Shown: positions 1 through 9,870, counted from the stretch's first letter. The stretch: DNA of 64,000 nucleotides from Negativicutes bacterium (GCA_031292035.1 JARLHX010000092.1:1-64000); one strand, 5' to 3'. Notes: generated by a model from the letters alone, not told the origin. A program made the numbers and translations.

Positions 1-127
1 GTTCTCGCAAAAGATGGTTAATCCTTTTTGCGACAGGATTTTTTGCAGTTGATGGCAAATACCGTTGGAAAGTAATGTGTTGTGGAAATAATGCCTGGCT
101 GGCGATACGAGCCTGAGGGAGGTCGCG

Positions 128-883
128 ATGAAGCGGATCAATAGATGGTATGTGACCTTGGTGCTGTCGCTGCTGTCGGCGTCAACAGCGCTGTATCTGG
201 TGCATTATATTATTTTTCGCGACGCCCAGCATATCCTGAGTTTCTTACTGGAGGACATCGGTTTCGTGCCGCTCCAGGTGCTGTTGCTTACTCTTATTAT
301 TGATCGATTGCTCAATGAGCGGGAGAAAAAATCGACCATCAGCAGGCTCAATATGGTGGTGGGAGCTTTTTTTAACGAGGTGGGAACAGAGCTTTTGGCC
401 AAGCTTCCGGTCTTTGACACAAGTCCGGAGAAGATAGCCCCCCATCTATTGGTGGACGGTCGCTGGAACAATAAGCAGTTTTTGAAAAGTCGCCAATTTA
501 TCAGCAGACATGGTTTTGAGGTGGACAGCCGAAAGGGCGACTTGAAGGCCCTGCAGGCTTTTATCACCCATCGCAAGAGTTTTCTTCTGCGGGTGCTGGA
601 AAACCCGTCGCTGACTGAATACGAGTCCTTTACCAGTATGCTGCTGGCGGTCTTTCATTTGAGCGACGAATTATCCCGGCGGACGAAGGTGGACGATCTG
701 CCTGCCGACGACTATGATCACTTGTCGCTGGATATCGAACGGGCCTATCGCGCCCTCTTGTATGAGTGGCTGCGTTATATGAACCACCTGAAGCATGATT
801 ATCCTTACCTTTTCTCGCTGGCGGTGCGAACCAATCCGTTTGATCCCAATGCCTCGGTGGTTATCAAGGGTGATTATAAATAA
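128..883 (+). CDS. Membrane-anchored protein of unknown function
   Basis: I do not recognise this 251-residue protein. It begins with a hydrophobic segment (about residues 8-30) and a second one (about 45-62), followed by a charged, mostly helical, presumably cytoplasmic part with no catalytic motif I can name. The layout suggests a two-helix inner-membrane anchor with a soluble tail. The ATG follows GAGGGAGGTCGCG, a good ribosome binding site. The gene stands alone and is closed by a hairpin terminator just downstream. Being an expressed gene is well supported by the binding site and terminator; the function is open. Confidence 0.75.
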   Translation: MKRINRWYVTLVLSLLSASTALYLVHYIIFRDAQHILSFLLEDIGFVPLQVLLLTLIIDRLLNEREKKSTISRLNMVVGAFFNEVGTELLAKLPVFDTSPEKIAPHLLVDGRWNNKQFLKSRQFISRHGFEVDSRKGDLKALQAFITHRKSFLLRVLENPSLTEYESFTSMLLAVFHLSDELSRRTKVDDLPADDYDHLSLDIERAYRALLYEWLRYMNHLKHDYPYLFSLAVRTNPFDPNASVVIKGDYK

Positions 884-896
884 CCGGATAGGGCTA

Positions 897-922
897 AACC
901 GCGCGGGCTGCGCGGTTTTTTT
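897..922 (+). terminator. Rho-independent terminator
   Basis: AACCGCGC pairs with GCGCGGTT across a five-base loop and is followed by a run of T. It ends the transcript of the membrane protein at 128-883. Confidence 0.85.
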
Positions 923-998
923 GCGCTGTGTCGCTCTGTCATCGAATTGTCATACTTTGCCAATATACTGAGGGCAAGCAGGAGGGGAGAGGAAACGG

Positions 999-1466
999 AT
1001 GAAAAAAATCACAGCAATGTTTTTGTTGGTGTTCCTTTTGGTGGGGCTGAATAGCTATGCCTTTGCCTGGGCCCCGAAGGATCAGGGGCAACCGGACGTC
1101 TTCAGGCCCGGTGATATCAGGGGGTATTTTATATGGCACGACGAAGTCGGGATGCATTTATGGACCTCAACCCGCGGGACAAGGCATGTGTTCAGCGGGG
1201 TCATCCGCACTAACGGCGCCTTTGTCGACGCGTACGGCAAGCGGCCAGAGGGAGAACCTCTTTTCCAAGTCGCCCGCGGTCAGGACACCCTTACCTTTCG
1301 TTTGGAGACGGAAGGTGGCGCAGAAGGCGTAAATTTCCGGATCGACGGCGGCAGTTGGGCTAATTTTGACCTGTTTATTGATGGGCGCCGGATTGATCCG
1401 GACGAGATATTTATCGGCGACCGAAGCTTCCACCCCAGGCGCAGTGACTTTACCCTATTTCGCTAG
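999..1466 (+). CDS. Small exported protein of unknown function
   Basis: A 155-residue protein with a clear signal peptide: MKK, a hydrophobic core to about residue 20, and a likely cut after the AFA at 22-24. The mature part is rich in Gly, Arg, Asp and aromatic residues and alternates like a beta sandwich, with no cysteines. I recognise no family. The ATG has AGGAGGGGAGAGG upstream. A terminator follows directly, so it is a single-gene unit. It could be a periplasmic or surface protein; that is inferred only from the signal peptide. Confidence 0.75.
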   Translation: MKKITAMFLLVFLLVGLNSYAFAWAPKDQGQPDVFRPGDIRGYFIWHDEVGMHLWTSTRGTRHVFSGVIRTNGAFVDAYGKRPEGEPLFQVARGQDTLTFRLETEGGAEGVNFRIDGGSWANFDLFIDGRRIDPDEIFIGDRSFHPRRSDFTLFR

Positions 1467-1477
1467 AATCGACAGGG

Positions 1478-1505
1478 AAAAGAGTCTCCAAGGGAGACTC
1501 TTTTA
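1478..1505 (+). terminator. Rho-independent terminator
   Basis: AAAAGAGTCTCC and GGAGACTCTTTT form a 12-pair stem with a three-base loop and T-rich tail, ending the exported-protein gene. Confidence 0.85.
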
Positions 1506-1658
1506 TTGTGCGCTGACACTTGGCTCATTGTTTTTCGGTTAAAATATAGTTTGTCAGCGGTAAAAGTCACCTTGTTGGCAGGAAATGGTCGCGATTCTCC
1601 CGAAATGGTCTCATATAGACCTTTTTTCGACATGAATCGGGCTGGTGGGAAGGTTGAA

Positions 1659-2891
1659 ATGGGTAAAAAGCAGGAACGCAGATGGACAGACAAGCGAATC
1701 AGTTTTTGGCGGAGAACGGCGGTTGTATTTAAAACCGCTCCTTTTGCCATTTTGGTGCTGGCTTCTGGCGTATTTGCCCTGCGGGAGACGCTGCTGACTC
1801 CTCAGATGATCGGTACTCTCAGCCTTGCGTCCTATATTCTGGCCTTTGTCGGCATGGCCATCAGTGCCGGTTTCAATCGCAGCCCGCTGTTTTTTATTTT
1901 GCTGCTGCTGGTGCTCAGTCAACTGGCTTTTTCGGTGCCTATGGCCGGGGCTTTAGATTCACAAAGTTATTTTGGCGTGATTTATTATTTTTCCAGTCTG
2001 CTGCTGCCGCTCAATATTTTGCTGTTTTGCCTGCTGAAGGACCGCGGCACCTTTACCTTGCAGGGGAGACGGCGGCTGGGCTTTATCTTTGTCCAGCTGC
2101 TGATGGTGGCGGTGGTGATCATTTCCCAGGATAAAGAGATTCTGGCCTATATCGGCCAGGAACTGGTCTCGCCGGCTTTTTCCCTTGATACGCCGATACC
2201 GGCCAAAGCGCTGGCGGTGATTGTCGCCGGATTGTTGTTTCTTTTTGTGCGGCAGATGCGCCGGGTATCGCCGGTAGATAACGCCTGTTTTCACAGTCTG
2301 CTGGCCCTGATGCTGGCTTTCCATTATAAAGTATTGGCGCTGCCGCTGTTTTACGCCACTACGGCTGCCATGCTGACGGTGGCGGCCATCAAGGATTCCT
2401 ATGCTATTGCTTATCTTGACGAATTAACCGGATTGCCTTCCCGCCGCTCGCTGCAGGAGGAACTGGCAAAATTGGGCCCAAAATATACTGTGGCGATGGT
2501 GGACATCGATTTTTTCAAGAAGATTAATGATCGCTACGGACATGACGTCGGCGATGATGTTCTTCGGTTTATTGCCGCGCTGCTCGGTCGCGATGTGCCC
2601 TGCGAGGGCAAAGCTTTTCGCTATGGCGGCGAGGAATTCATCCTCCTCTTTCCCGAAAAAGAGGCTGATGAGGTCGAGCCGTGCCTGGAGGAACTGCGTC
2701 AGAATATTGCCAGGCGACCGTTTGTTTTGCGCAGCAAGGGCAAGGATGGCGAAAAGCAGTTGTCGGTTACGGTGAGTGTGGGGTTTGCCCAGCGGCTGCC
2801 CCGGCACGAAAAACCGGAAGAGGTCATCAAGGCGGCGGATGTGGCCTTGTACCGGGCCAAGGAGAGCGGGCGAAATTGTATTGCCGGCTGA
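1659..2891 (+). CDS. Membrane diguanylate cyclase (GGDEF domain)
   Basis: A 410-residue protein predicted to make cyclic di-GMP from two GTP. The first ~235 residues are very hydrophobic, with about six or seven membrane spans, and the C-terminal third is a GGDEF domain. The active-site motif is GGEEF at residues 323-327, an accepted active variant. The RxxD inhibitory site normally found just before it is absent, so product inhibition may be weak. An open frame extends upstream to a TTG at 1506, but the ATG at 1659 is preferred because GGGAAGG lies seven bases ahead and the extra residues overlap the previous terminator. A terminator follows. The signal sensed by the membrane part is unknown. 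Confidence 0.88.
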   Translation: MGKKQERRWTDKRISFWRRTAVVFKTAPFAILVLASGVFALRETLLTPQMIGTLSLASYILAFVGMAISAGFNRSPLFFILLLLVLSQLAFSVPMAGALDSQSYFGVIYYFSSLLLPLNILLFCLLKDRGTFTLQGRRRLGFIFVQLLMVAVVIISQDKEILAYIGQELVSPAFSLDTPIPAKALAVIVAGLLFLFVRQMRRVSPVDNACFHSLLALMLAFHYKVLALPLFYATTAAMLTVAAIKDSYAIAYLDELTGLPSRRSLQEELAKLGPKYTVAMVDIDFFKKINDRYGHDVGDDVLRFIAALLGRDVPCEGKAFRYGGEEFILLFPEKEADEVEPCLEELRQNIARRPFVLRSKGKDGEKQLSVTVSVGFAQRLPRHEKPEEVIKAADVALYRAKESGRNCIAG

Positions 2892-2945
2892 TACAGGATC
2901 AAGTAGATGGCAGAAAGAGGGCGGGCAGGGGCTGCATGAAAGTGG

Positions 2946-2975
2946 AAAGCCGTTTCGCAGGGAATGGCTTTTTTG
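2946..2975 (+). terminator. Likely terminator after the GGDEF gene
   Basis: AAAGCCGTTTC pairs imperfectly, with a G-U pair, to GAATGGCTTT around a short loop and is followed by six T. It lies between two convergent genes. Confidence 0.65.
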
Positions 2976-2979
2976 TTTG

Positions 2980-3792
2980 TTAGTCCATTATCCGCGGTTT
3001 GGTGGGGTCACATTTCGGCATTTTGATTTCCGTTACCTGGGCCAGCTTGGTCAGAAAATAACACTCCTCCCGCAGCATATGGTCGGGTATCAGCGGTGTC
3101 AGTGTCCCCAGAGCCATCTTCCTATTGAGCAGGTTCAGCAATTTACAGAGAAAGTCGTCAAAATTTAGAATTTCTTTTTCTACCTGGAAGTGATAGCGGG
3201 TCAGGGCGGGGAACCGTTCTTCAGCGGTGCGCAGATAGCCTTTCAGCTCGACGGCTTTCAGGTACAGTTCCTTGAAGTCGTGGACAAAGCATTCGCTGGT
3301 TTCCTTTAGCTTGCTTTCGGCAGGGTCGACGCGAGCCGCCAGAGTCTCGGAATGAAGAACCGCGTCCGATACCCACAGCAGATGATGGTGGATCGGATGG
3401 GCTAGAACCGGTATTTCTTTGGCCAGTAGGCATTCCAGTACCCTGAGGTATTCCTCCAGTTCGTTGAGCATGTGGTTGAAGAAGGTCGGCGGCAAGGAGG
3501 TGCTGATTTCACCGACCAGATGGCGGCGGAGCAGTTCCAGTTTGAAACAGCGGAGTTCTTTGGTTGTTTCAAAGGCGGTGCCGGTAATTTCCCGAAGCCG
3601 TTCCGAGGAGCCACTTTCCCGGGCTTCGCACAGCAGCTGGTCGAGGTGCTGTATGAAGCGACTGGCCTCCTTGATGGGCTGGTGTTCCACCGGCGACAGG
3701 GAATGGAAGACGAAACGCGCGTGATCGCCGAGAATCTGAAGCCAGAAGCGATGTTCAAACAACGCGCTTTGCTCGTATTTTGCCAGGCTCAA
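2980..3792 (-). CDS. DUF2935 family protein (hemerythrin-like helical fold)
   Basis: A 270-residue helical protein. The opening MSLAKYEQSALFEHRFWLQI and the two similar halves with spaced His and Glu residues match what I recall of the DUF2935 family of Bacilli and Clostridia, whose solved members are helical bundles that bind metal. The function of the family is not established. The start is a TTG with AAAGGAGG nine bases upstream. It is convergent with the diguanylate cyclase and divergent from the dcuC-type gene. A role in iron binding or oxygen/redox sensing is only an inference from the fold. Confidence 0.8.
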   Translation of the reverse strand: MSLAKYEQSALFEHRFWLQILGDHARFVFHSLSPVEHQPIKEASRFIQHLDQLLCEARESGSSERLREITGTAFETTKELRCFKLELLRRHLVGEISTSLPPTFFNHMLNELEEYLRVLECLLAKEIPVLAHPIHHHLLWVSDAVLHSETLAARVDPAESKLKETSECFVHDFKELYLKAVELKGYLRTAEERFPALTRYHFQVEKEILNFDDFLCKLLNLLNRKMALGTLTPLIPDHMLREECYFLTKLAQVTEIKMPKCDPTKPRIMD

Positions 3793-3956
3793 TGTTGGTA
3801 TCCTCCTTTAAAATTTTGGTGTATTTTATGTAAATATGGTGGCGGTTGTGCGACCTTTTTTTGTCGATAAGCGGGCGAAGGGGGATTGTAATAAAAGGAA
3901 TAGAAGGGCGGCGCTGGAATATATAAGAAAGAAAAACAATTCCAGGAGGGGTAGCG

Positions 3957-5216
3957 ATGGTCTGGGTGGGTGGCCTTATTGTATTAGCGACATTTGTGGC
4001 GATTGTTAAACGGTATGAAACCAGGATGGTGCTATTTTTATCCGGCTTGTTGATGTCGATTTTGGCGATGAAGCCGGCGGCGGCGATTGATGAATTCAGC
4101 GCGGCCATGATCAACAGCGGCTTGGTGCCGGTGATTTGCACGGTGATGGGGTTTGCCTTTGTGATGAAGCAGACTAAATGCGACTCTCATCTGGTGCATC
4201 TTTTGGCCGGTTTTCTCACCAGGTTCCGGCCCATCCTCATCCCCGGTACGGTGCTGGTGACATTTGCCATTAATATTGCTCTGCCCAGCGCGGCGGGGTG
4301 CGCGGCGGCGGTGGGGGCCATCCTCATTCCGACGCTGATGAGTGCCGGGGTTCATCCGGCCATTGCGGCCTGCGCCGTGCTTGCCGGCACTTGGGGCAGT
4401 GTGTTTAACCCTGGCAATGCCCATAACCCGTTTATCGCTAAACTGGCCGGTATCAGCGATCCGATGGTGGTTATTCAGGGCCACACGGTGGCGGCGCTGG
4501 CAGCGGCGGCGGTGGTGGCGACGGCCCTTACCATTGTGGCTATGGTTCGCAAGGAGGACCGGGGTCATGAGACGGAAGTGGTCGACGGCGCGAGTAGCAG
4601 CGAGTTTAAGGTCGATTTTCTCAAAGCCATTGTACCGGTGGTGCCGCTTCTGCTGTTGGTGCTGGGCAGCCAGAAGATCAAGCTGCTGCCCTGGGAAGTG
4701 ACGGTGCCCCAGGCCATGATTTTCGGGGTTATTCTCGGCTTTGTGGTGACATTGAAGAAGCCGCAGGACATTTCTAAGCAGTTTTTCGCCGGGATGGGCG
4801 ACGCCTATGGCAGTGTCATCGGGATCATTATTGCCGCCGCGGTGTTTACCAAGGGGATGGCCCTGATCGGTCTCACCGGGGCTTTAATCGATGTGATGAA
4901 GCATTCCGAGCAGATCGCCAAGGTGGCGGCGACTTTCGGTCCCTTTGTGGTGGCGGTGCTGTCCGGTTCGGGCGACGCGTCGACGCTGGCCTTCAACGGA
5001 GCGATCACCCCTTATGCCAAACAGTTTGGCTATGAGATCACCCAGATGGGATCGGAGGCCTTTTTGAGCGGGGCCTTGGGGCGGTCGATGTCGCCGGTGG
5101 CCGGAGCCACCATCGTCTGCGCAACATTGGCCGGGGTCAATCCGGTGGAGATCGCCAAACGCAACGCTCCGGGGATGATTGTCGCCGCTGTGGTGACGAT
5201 GTTTATTCTGCTGTAA
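3957..5216 (+). CDS. C4-dicarboxylate transporter, DcuC family
   Basis: A 419-residue protein made almost wholly of hydrophobic helices. Two conserved-looking hairpin regions rich in small residues occur, NIALPSAAGCAAAVGA followed by GTWGSVFNPGNAHN, and SGSGDASTLAFNGA, which resemble the DcuC/ion-transporter superfamily. DcuC members exchange or export C4-dicarboxylates such as succinate under anaerobic conditions. It is preceded by AGGAGGGG and followed after 29 bases by an M20 amidohydrolase, so the two probably form one transcript and the substrate may instead be related to the amidohydrolase product. The exact substrate is not readable from the sequence. Confidence 0.85.
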   Translation: MVWVGGLIVLATFVAIVKRYETRMVLFLSGLLMSILAMKPAAAIDEFSAAMINSGLVPVICTVMGFAFVMKQTKCDSHLVHLLAGFLTRFRPILIPGTVLVTFAINIALPSAAGCAAAVGAILIPTLMSAGVHPAIAACAVLAGTWGSVFNPGNAHNPFIAKLAGISDPMVVIQGHTVAALAAAAVVATALTIVAMVRKEDRGHETEVVDGASSSEFKVDFLKAIVPVVPLLLLVLGSQKIKLLPWEVTVPQAMIFGVILGFVVTLKKPQDISKQFFAGMGDAYGSVIGIIIAAAVFTKGMALIGLTGALIDVMKHSEQIAKVAATFGPFVVAVLSGSGDASTLAFNGAITPYAKQFGYEITQMGSEAFLSGALGRSMSPVAGATIVCATLAGVNPVEIAKRNAPGMIVAAVVTMFILL

Positions 5217-5245
5217 TCGCTGTAATAATTAGGAGGATGATCAAG

Positions 5246-6568
5246 ATGGATCAAAAAATTATTGAACAGGCAAAAAATCTCGCCGCCAAGACGGTAGGCT
5301 ACCGGCGCGACTTTCACCGTCACGCCGAAGCCGCCTGGACCGAGTTCCGCACCGCGGCGGCGGTGGCTGACGTATTGACCGGACTGGGCTGGCAGGTAAC
5401 GGCGGGGGATGAGGTCATCGCCGCTGAAGCTATGATGGGTGTGCCTTCGGCCAAGGACCTGGAGGCCCATATGGAGCGGGCGCTGGCCCAGGGTGCCAAC
5501 CCGGTGTGGGTGGAGAAGATGCGCGGCGGCAAGACCGGTGTGGTGGGCGTGATGAAATTTGCCAAACCCGGCCCGACGGTGGCTCTGCGCTTTGACATGG
5601 ACGCCAACGATGTGGGCGAAACCCAGGAAGAGAGCCATCGGCCTTTCCGCGAGGGCTTTGCTTCGGTCAATAAGGGGACGATGCACGCCTGCGGCCATGA
5701 CGGCCATACCGCTTTCGGCCTGGCGGTGGCCGAGATCCTGGCCGGACTGAAAGACGAGCTGTCCGGCACCGTCAAGCTGGTTTTCCAGCCGGCTGAAGAA
5801 GGGGTGCGGGGCGCCAAGGCCATGGTGGTCAAGGGTGTTGTCGATGATGTCGACACCATTTTGGGGATGCACTTTGGGGTACAACTACGCAAGACCGGGC
5901 AGATGGCCTGCCGGACTGAGGGCTTTTTGGCCACTACCAAGCTGGACGCTGAGTTTGCCGGGATCCCGGCCCATGCCGGCATGGCGCCGGAGGAAGGCCG
6001 CAACGCCCTTTTGGCTGCTGCGTCGGCGACTCTCAATCTGCACGCCATTTCCCGCCACGGAGCAGGGGCGTCCCGGGTCAATGTCGGGGTGCTGCAGGCC
6101 GGTTCGGGCCGCAATGTCGTTCCTGCCAACGCCCTTTTAAAACTGGAGACCAGGGGAGCGACGAGCGTCATCAATGAATTTATGTACGGCGAGGCCATGC
6201 GGATTATCAAGGCTGCCGCCGCGATGTATGATGTGAAACTCACTGTGACTGAAATGGGCGGAGCGGCCGGCTGTGAGAGCGACCCTGAATTGGTGGAGCG
6301 GGTCCGGCAGGTGGCTGAGCGTACCGGACTGTTTTCCCAGATCCTGCCGAACGGCAATATCGGCGGCAGTGAAGACTGCACCTATTTGATGGAGCGGGTC
6401 CAGCAGCGGGGCGGCACGGCAGGCTATATCCTGGTGGGCACCGAGCTGGCAGCCGGACATCACGACTTCCGTTTTGATTTCAATGAAGACGCGCTACCAC
6501 TTGCGGCAGGGCTCTTGGCCTGTGCGGCTGTCGATCTTTTGCATAAACCGCTGACAAAAGGGAAATGA
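5246..6568 (+). CDS. M20-family metal-dependent amidohydrolase
   Basis: A 440-residue enzyme that probably cleaves an N-acyl or peptide amide bond with two metal ions. Family marks are DFHRHAEAAW near the N-terminus, the metal-binding MHACGHDGHTA, QPAEEGVRGA with the catalytic Glu pair, and GMHFG. An insertion before the first metal site and the whole layout resemble the AbgA/AbgB (aminobenzoyl-glutamate) branch rather than classic N-acetyl-diaminopimelate deacetylases; the substrate is not certain. The in-frame ATG at 5237 touches the AGGAGG, so the ATG at 5246, nine bases beyond it, is the better start. It follows the DcuC-type carrier, which may import its substrate or export its product. 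Confidence 0.85.
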   Translation: MDQKIIEQAKNLAAKTVGYRRDFHRHAEAAWTEFRTAAAVADVLTGLGWQVTAGDEVIAAEAMMGVPSAKDLEAHMERALAQGANPVWVEKMRGGKTGVVGVMKFAKPGPTVALRFDMDANDVGETQEESHRPFREGFASVNKGTMHACGHDGHTAFGLAVAEILAGLKDELSGTVKLVFQPAEEGVRGAKAMVVKGVVDDVDTILGMHFGVQLRKTGQMACRTEGFLATTKLDAEFAGIPAHAGMAPEEGRNALLAAASATLNLHAISRHGAGASRVNVGVLQAGSGRNVVPANALLKLETRGATSVINEFMYGEAMRIIKAAAAMYDVKLTVTEMGGAAGCESDPELVERVRQVAERTGLFSQILPNGNIGGSEDCTYLMERVQQRGGTAGYILVGTELAAGHHDFRFDFNEDALPLAAGLLACAAVDLLHKPLTKGK

Positions 6569-6603
6569 CATAGGAATAAACCAGGCGGGAAGGAGGCCGG
6601 GCG

Positions 6604-9117
6604 ATGAACCTGTTGAATCGACCACTTGCTGAGGTGTACAAGCAGCTGGGCTGCGGCGAGGCCGGGCTGACAGCGGCTGAGGCGGCAAGACGGCTTGCGG
6701 TTTACGGCCGCAATGTGCTGGGCCAGCAGGAGACCGCCGGCGCCATTGTCGCTTTTCTCCGGCTCTTTTTGAACCCGCTGGTGGCTATTTTGCTGATCTC
6801 GGCGGTTATGTCCTATTTCCTGGGTGAGGTGAATGGGGCGCTGATCATCGCTGTGCTGGTGGTGGTGAGTGTGGTTTTTCAGTTTTACCATGAGCACCGC
6901 AGTGGTGCGGCCGCCGCGGCTCTAAGGCAAAGGGTGGCGGTGCACGCCACCGCCCTGCGCGATGGTGCGAAACAGGAGATTCCCATCGAGGAAATCGTGC
7001 CAGGGGATATCATCTATCTCACTGCCGGCGATATTGTTCCCGGCGACGCCCGGATCATCAGCGTCAAAGACCTCTATGTCAACCAGGCATCCCTGACCGG
7101 TGAATCCTTCCCGGCGGAAAAGGCGGCCGACCCTGCCGCCCGAGACGAAGCCGGACTGACCGAGATGACCCAGGCGGTGTTCATGGGGTCCAATGTTACC
7201 AGTGGCCTTGCGACGGCGATGGTGACAACCACCGGCCGGGAAACCGAGATCGGCAAGATCGCCAACACCCTGGCCCTGACCCCGCCGGAAACCGAATTCC
7301 AGCGCGGCATCCGGGAATTCAGCCTGATGCTGATGAAGGTCATCATTGTACTGGTGCTGGTGATTTTCTTCATCAACGCCTTTCAAAAACACAATCTATT
7401 CGAATCCTTTCTCTTCGCTTTGGCCATATCGGTGGGCATCACTCCTGAACTTTTGCCGATGATCATGACCATCAACCTGGCTAACGGCGCGGTGGCCATG
7501 TCTCGTAAAGGAGTCATCGTCAAATGGCTGTTTGCCATCCAGAATTTCGGCAGTATGGATGTGCTTTGCTCAGATAAGACCGGCACGCTTACTGAAGGCG
7601 AATTCCGGTTGGTCAGCTTCACCGACTATAATGGCACGGAAAGCCCGTTTTTTTGGCACGCCTATCTCAACAGTACCCTGCAGGGGGGGATGAAGAACCC
7701 GCTCGATCTGGCTGTTACTGCCTTTCGAAAGCCGGAAGAGGCTGCCGCCTATACCAAGGTGGACGAGATACCCTTTGACTTCGTCCGGCGGATGCTGTCG
7801 GTGGTGGTCGAAGGCAAGGGCGAGCGGCTGCTGATTACCAAGGGTGCGCCGGAAAGCCTATTGACCAGATGCAGCCGCTATCTGGACGGAGGCGATATCA
7901 AACCGCTGACGGCCGAGGGTCTGAAAATCATCCAGGATCGCTTTGCCGCCGACAGCGAAAAAGGCAACCGGGTGATTGCCATGGCCTATAAGCCGGTGGA
8001 CGCCAAGCAAGATAAATTTGCGTTAGCAGACGAAACCGATTTGATTTTCAGTGGGTTGCTGGCCTTTTTCGACCCGCCCCGGGCCTCGGCTGGCGAGACC
8101 ATCGCCGCCCTTAATGGCCTCGGCGTCCAGATCAAAATCCTCACCGGCGATAATGAGATCGTCGCCCGGAAGGTGTGTGCAGAGGTGGGCATCCCGGTGG
8201 ACCGGGTGCTGACAGGCACCGATATGGACAGGCTGTCCGATGAGGCGCTGAGCCGCGTCATTGACACCACCGCGGTCTTCGCCAGGCTCAATCCGGTGCA
8301 GAAGAACCGCATCATCTATCTCCTCAAACGCAAGGGACATGTGGTCGGCTATATCGGCGACGGCATCAACGACGCCCCTTCGCTCAGGGCCGCCGATGTG
8401 GGCATTTCGGTCAACAACGCGGTGGATGTCGCCAAGGAATCGGCGTCGATCATCCTGCTGGAAAAAAGCCTGGTTGCCCTAAAGGACGGTGTGGTGGAAG
8501 GGCGGCGAACCTTTGCCAACACCATGAAATATATCATGATGGGGACCAGCTCCAATTTTGGCAATATGTTCAGTATGTCGTTCGCGTCGCTGATGGTGCC
8601 CTTTTTGCCGATGCTGCCGGTCCAGATTCTGCTCAACAACCTGCTGTACGACTTTTCCCAGGTCAGCATACCCACCGACGCGGTAGATGACGACTACATC
8701 AAACGGCCGCGCCGCTGGGATATCAAGTTTATCCGCCATTTCATGCTGATATTCGGTCCGGTGAGCTCACTGTTTGACCTCTTAACCTTCGGCCTGCTGC
8801 TCTATGTCTTCAAGGCTGACCAGGGACTGTTTCAAACCGGCTGGTTTGTTGAGTCGCTGGCCACCCAGGTGCTGGTCATTCATATCATCCGTTCGCGCTA
8901 TAGTCCGCTGAAAAGCCATGCCAGCAAATGGTTGACCCTGACCACCACCGGTTGCGCCGTTCTTGGACTCATCATCCCGTATACGGCCCTGGGGACCTTC
9001 TTCGGCTTTGTGCCGCTACCACTGCCTTATTTGGCGGCCATCGCCGGGCTGGTGGCTCTGTATCTTTTACTGGTGGAGCAGGTAAAACGCTGGTTTTTCG
9101 TCAAATACGGCTGGTAG
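6604..9117 (+). CDS. mgtA: Magnesium-translocating P-type ATPase (MgtA/MgtB)
   Basis: An 837-residue P3B-type ATPase that imports Mg2+ across the inner membrane at the cost of ATP. Visible marks in order are the N-terminal cation-ATPase domain, a membrane pair at about 50-90, TGES of the actuator domain at 165-168, the phosphorylation motif DKTGT with Asp324, the nucleotide domain, GDGINDAPS at 585, and a C-terminal set of about six membrane helices. It is somewhat shorter than the enterobacterial enzyme. The ATG is preceded by GGAAGGAGGCCGG. It follows the amidohydrolase after 35 bases and might be cotranscribed. No Mg2+ riboswitch is visible upstream. Confidence 0.93.
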   Translation: MNLLNRPLAEVYKQLGCGEAGLTAAEAARRLAVYGRNVLGQQETAGAIVAFLRLFLNPLVAILLISAVMSYFLGEVNGALIIAVLVVVSVVFQFYHEHRSGAAAAALRQRVAVHATALRDGAKQEIPIEEIVPGDIIYLTAGDIVPGDARIISVKDLYVNQASLTGESFPAEKAADPAARDEAGLTEMTQAVFMGSNVTSGLATAMVTTTGRETEIGKIANTLALTPPETEFQRGIREFSLMLMKVIIVLVLVIFFINAFQKHNLFESFLFALAISVGITPELLPMIMTINLANGAVAMSRKGVIVKWLFAIQNFGSMDVLCSDKTGTLTEGEFRLVSFTDYNGTESPFFWHAYLNSTLQGGMKNPLDLAVTAFRKPEEAAAYTKVDEIPFDFVRRMLSVVVEGKGERLLITKGAPESLLTRCSRYLDGGDIKPLTAEGLKIIQDRFAADSEKGNRVIAMAYKPVDAKQDKFALADETDLIFSGLLAFFDPPRASAGETIAALNGLGVQIKILTGDNEIVARKVCAEVGIPVDRVLTGTDMDRLSDEALSRVIDTTAVFARLNPVQKNRIIYLLKRKGHVVGYIGDGINDAPSLRAADVGISVNNAVDVAKESASIILLEKSLVALKDGVVEGRRTFANTMKYIMMGTSSNFGNMFSMSFASLMVPFLPMLPVQILLNNLLYDFSQVSIPTDAVDDDYIKRPRRWDIKFIRHFMLIFGPVSSLFDLLTFGLLLYVFKADQGLFQTGWFVESLATQVLVIHIIRSRYSPLKSHASKWLTLTTTGCAVLGLIIPYTALGTFFGFVPLPLPYLAAIAGLVALYLLLVEQVKRWFFVKYGW

Positions 9118-9226
9118 GCTGGGAACGTCCGGTGGCCTGGGTATGGGCGTCGGGTTAGTCTTTAGCCGTGGCGGCCTTGAGCATAAACAAGAAATGTTAT
9201 CTCATTAATTGATAGGAGGAATAAAA

Positions 9227-9796
9227 ATGATCCGTGATCTTGTTTTACGTAATCGCTCTTACCGTCGTTTCTTTGAGGAACACGTCATTTCCCGCGAAAC
9301 TCTGCTCGAATTGGTGGACCTTGGCCGCTTGACGCCCTCCGGTGGCAATAAACAGCCGCTGAAATACATTCTTTCTTGTGATAAAGCCAAGAATGCCCGG
9401 ATCTTCCCTACCCTGCTCTGGGCGGGATATCTGGCCGACTGGCCGGGCCCTGTGGAGGGTGAACGGCCTTCAGCCTATGTGATCGTCCTCCAGGACAAGA
9501 ATATCGGAGCCAGTATGGTCGATCACGGCATTTCCTGCCAGAGCATGCTGCTGGGCGCTGTCGAACAGGGCTTGGGCGGCTGCATGCTGAACAATGTCAA
9601 GCGCGAAGAGTTGAAAAAAGAACTGAACATTCCCGACCATCTGGATATTCTCCTGGTCGTCGCCCTGGGCAAGCCGAAAGAAACGGTGGTCCTTGACGAA
9701 GTCGCCGCCGGGGCGGATATTAAATACTGGCGGGATGGCGACAAGGTTCATCATGTACCTAAACGAAAACTGGCTGATGTTATTGTGGATCTATAA
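9227..9796 (+). CDS. Nitroreductase-family flavoprotein
   Basis: A 189-residue protein of the FMN-dependent nitroreductase fold. It starts with the family pattern of an N-terminal helix followed by NRSYRRF, then GRLTPSGGNKQPLKY, where Ser, Asn and Gln contact FMN, and GLGGCMLNNVKRE in the second half. Members reduce nitro compounds, quinones or flavins with NAD(P)H; the true substrate is unknown. AGGAGG lies seven bases before the ATG, ruling out the ATG 18 bases further upstream. A strong terminator follows, so this is a single-gene unit. Confidence 0.88.
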   Translation: MIRDLVLRNRSYRRFFEEHVISRETLLELVDLGRLTPSGGNKQPLKYILSCDKAKNARIFPTLLWAGYLADWPGPVEGERPSAYVIVLQDKNIGASMVDHGISCQSMLLGAVEQGLGGCMLNNVKREELKKELNIPDHLDILLVVALGKPKETVVLDEVAAGADIKYWRDGDKVHHVPKRKLADVIVDL

Positions 9797-9836
9797 ACAA
9801 AAACACCTGCCGCAATTTTTGCTTCCGGTGAATTAT

Positions 9837-9870
9837 AAGCCCCTTTTGTCTGTTGACAAAAGGGGCTTTG
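9837..9870 (+). terminator. Rho-independent terminator
   Basis: AAGCCCCTTTTGTC and GACAAAAGGGGCTT form a 14-pair stem with a four-base loop, followed by a T-rich stretch. Confidence 0.9.

Noticed and set aside
5320..6381. 353-codon minus-strand frame opposite the M20 amidohydrolase
   Set aside because: Ser/Pro/Arg-rich shadow translation with no recognisable domain.
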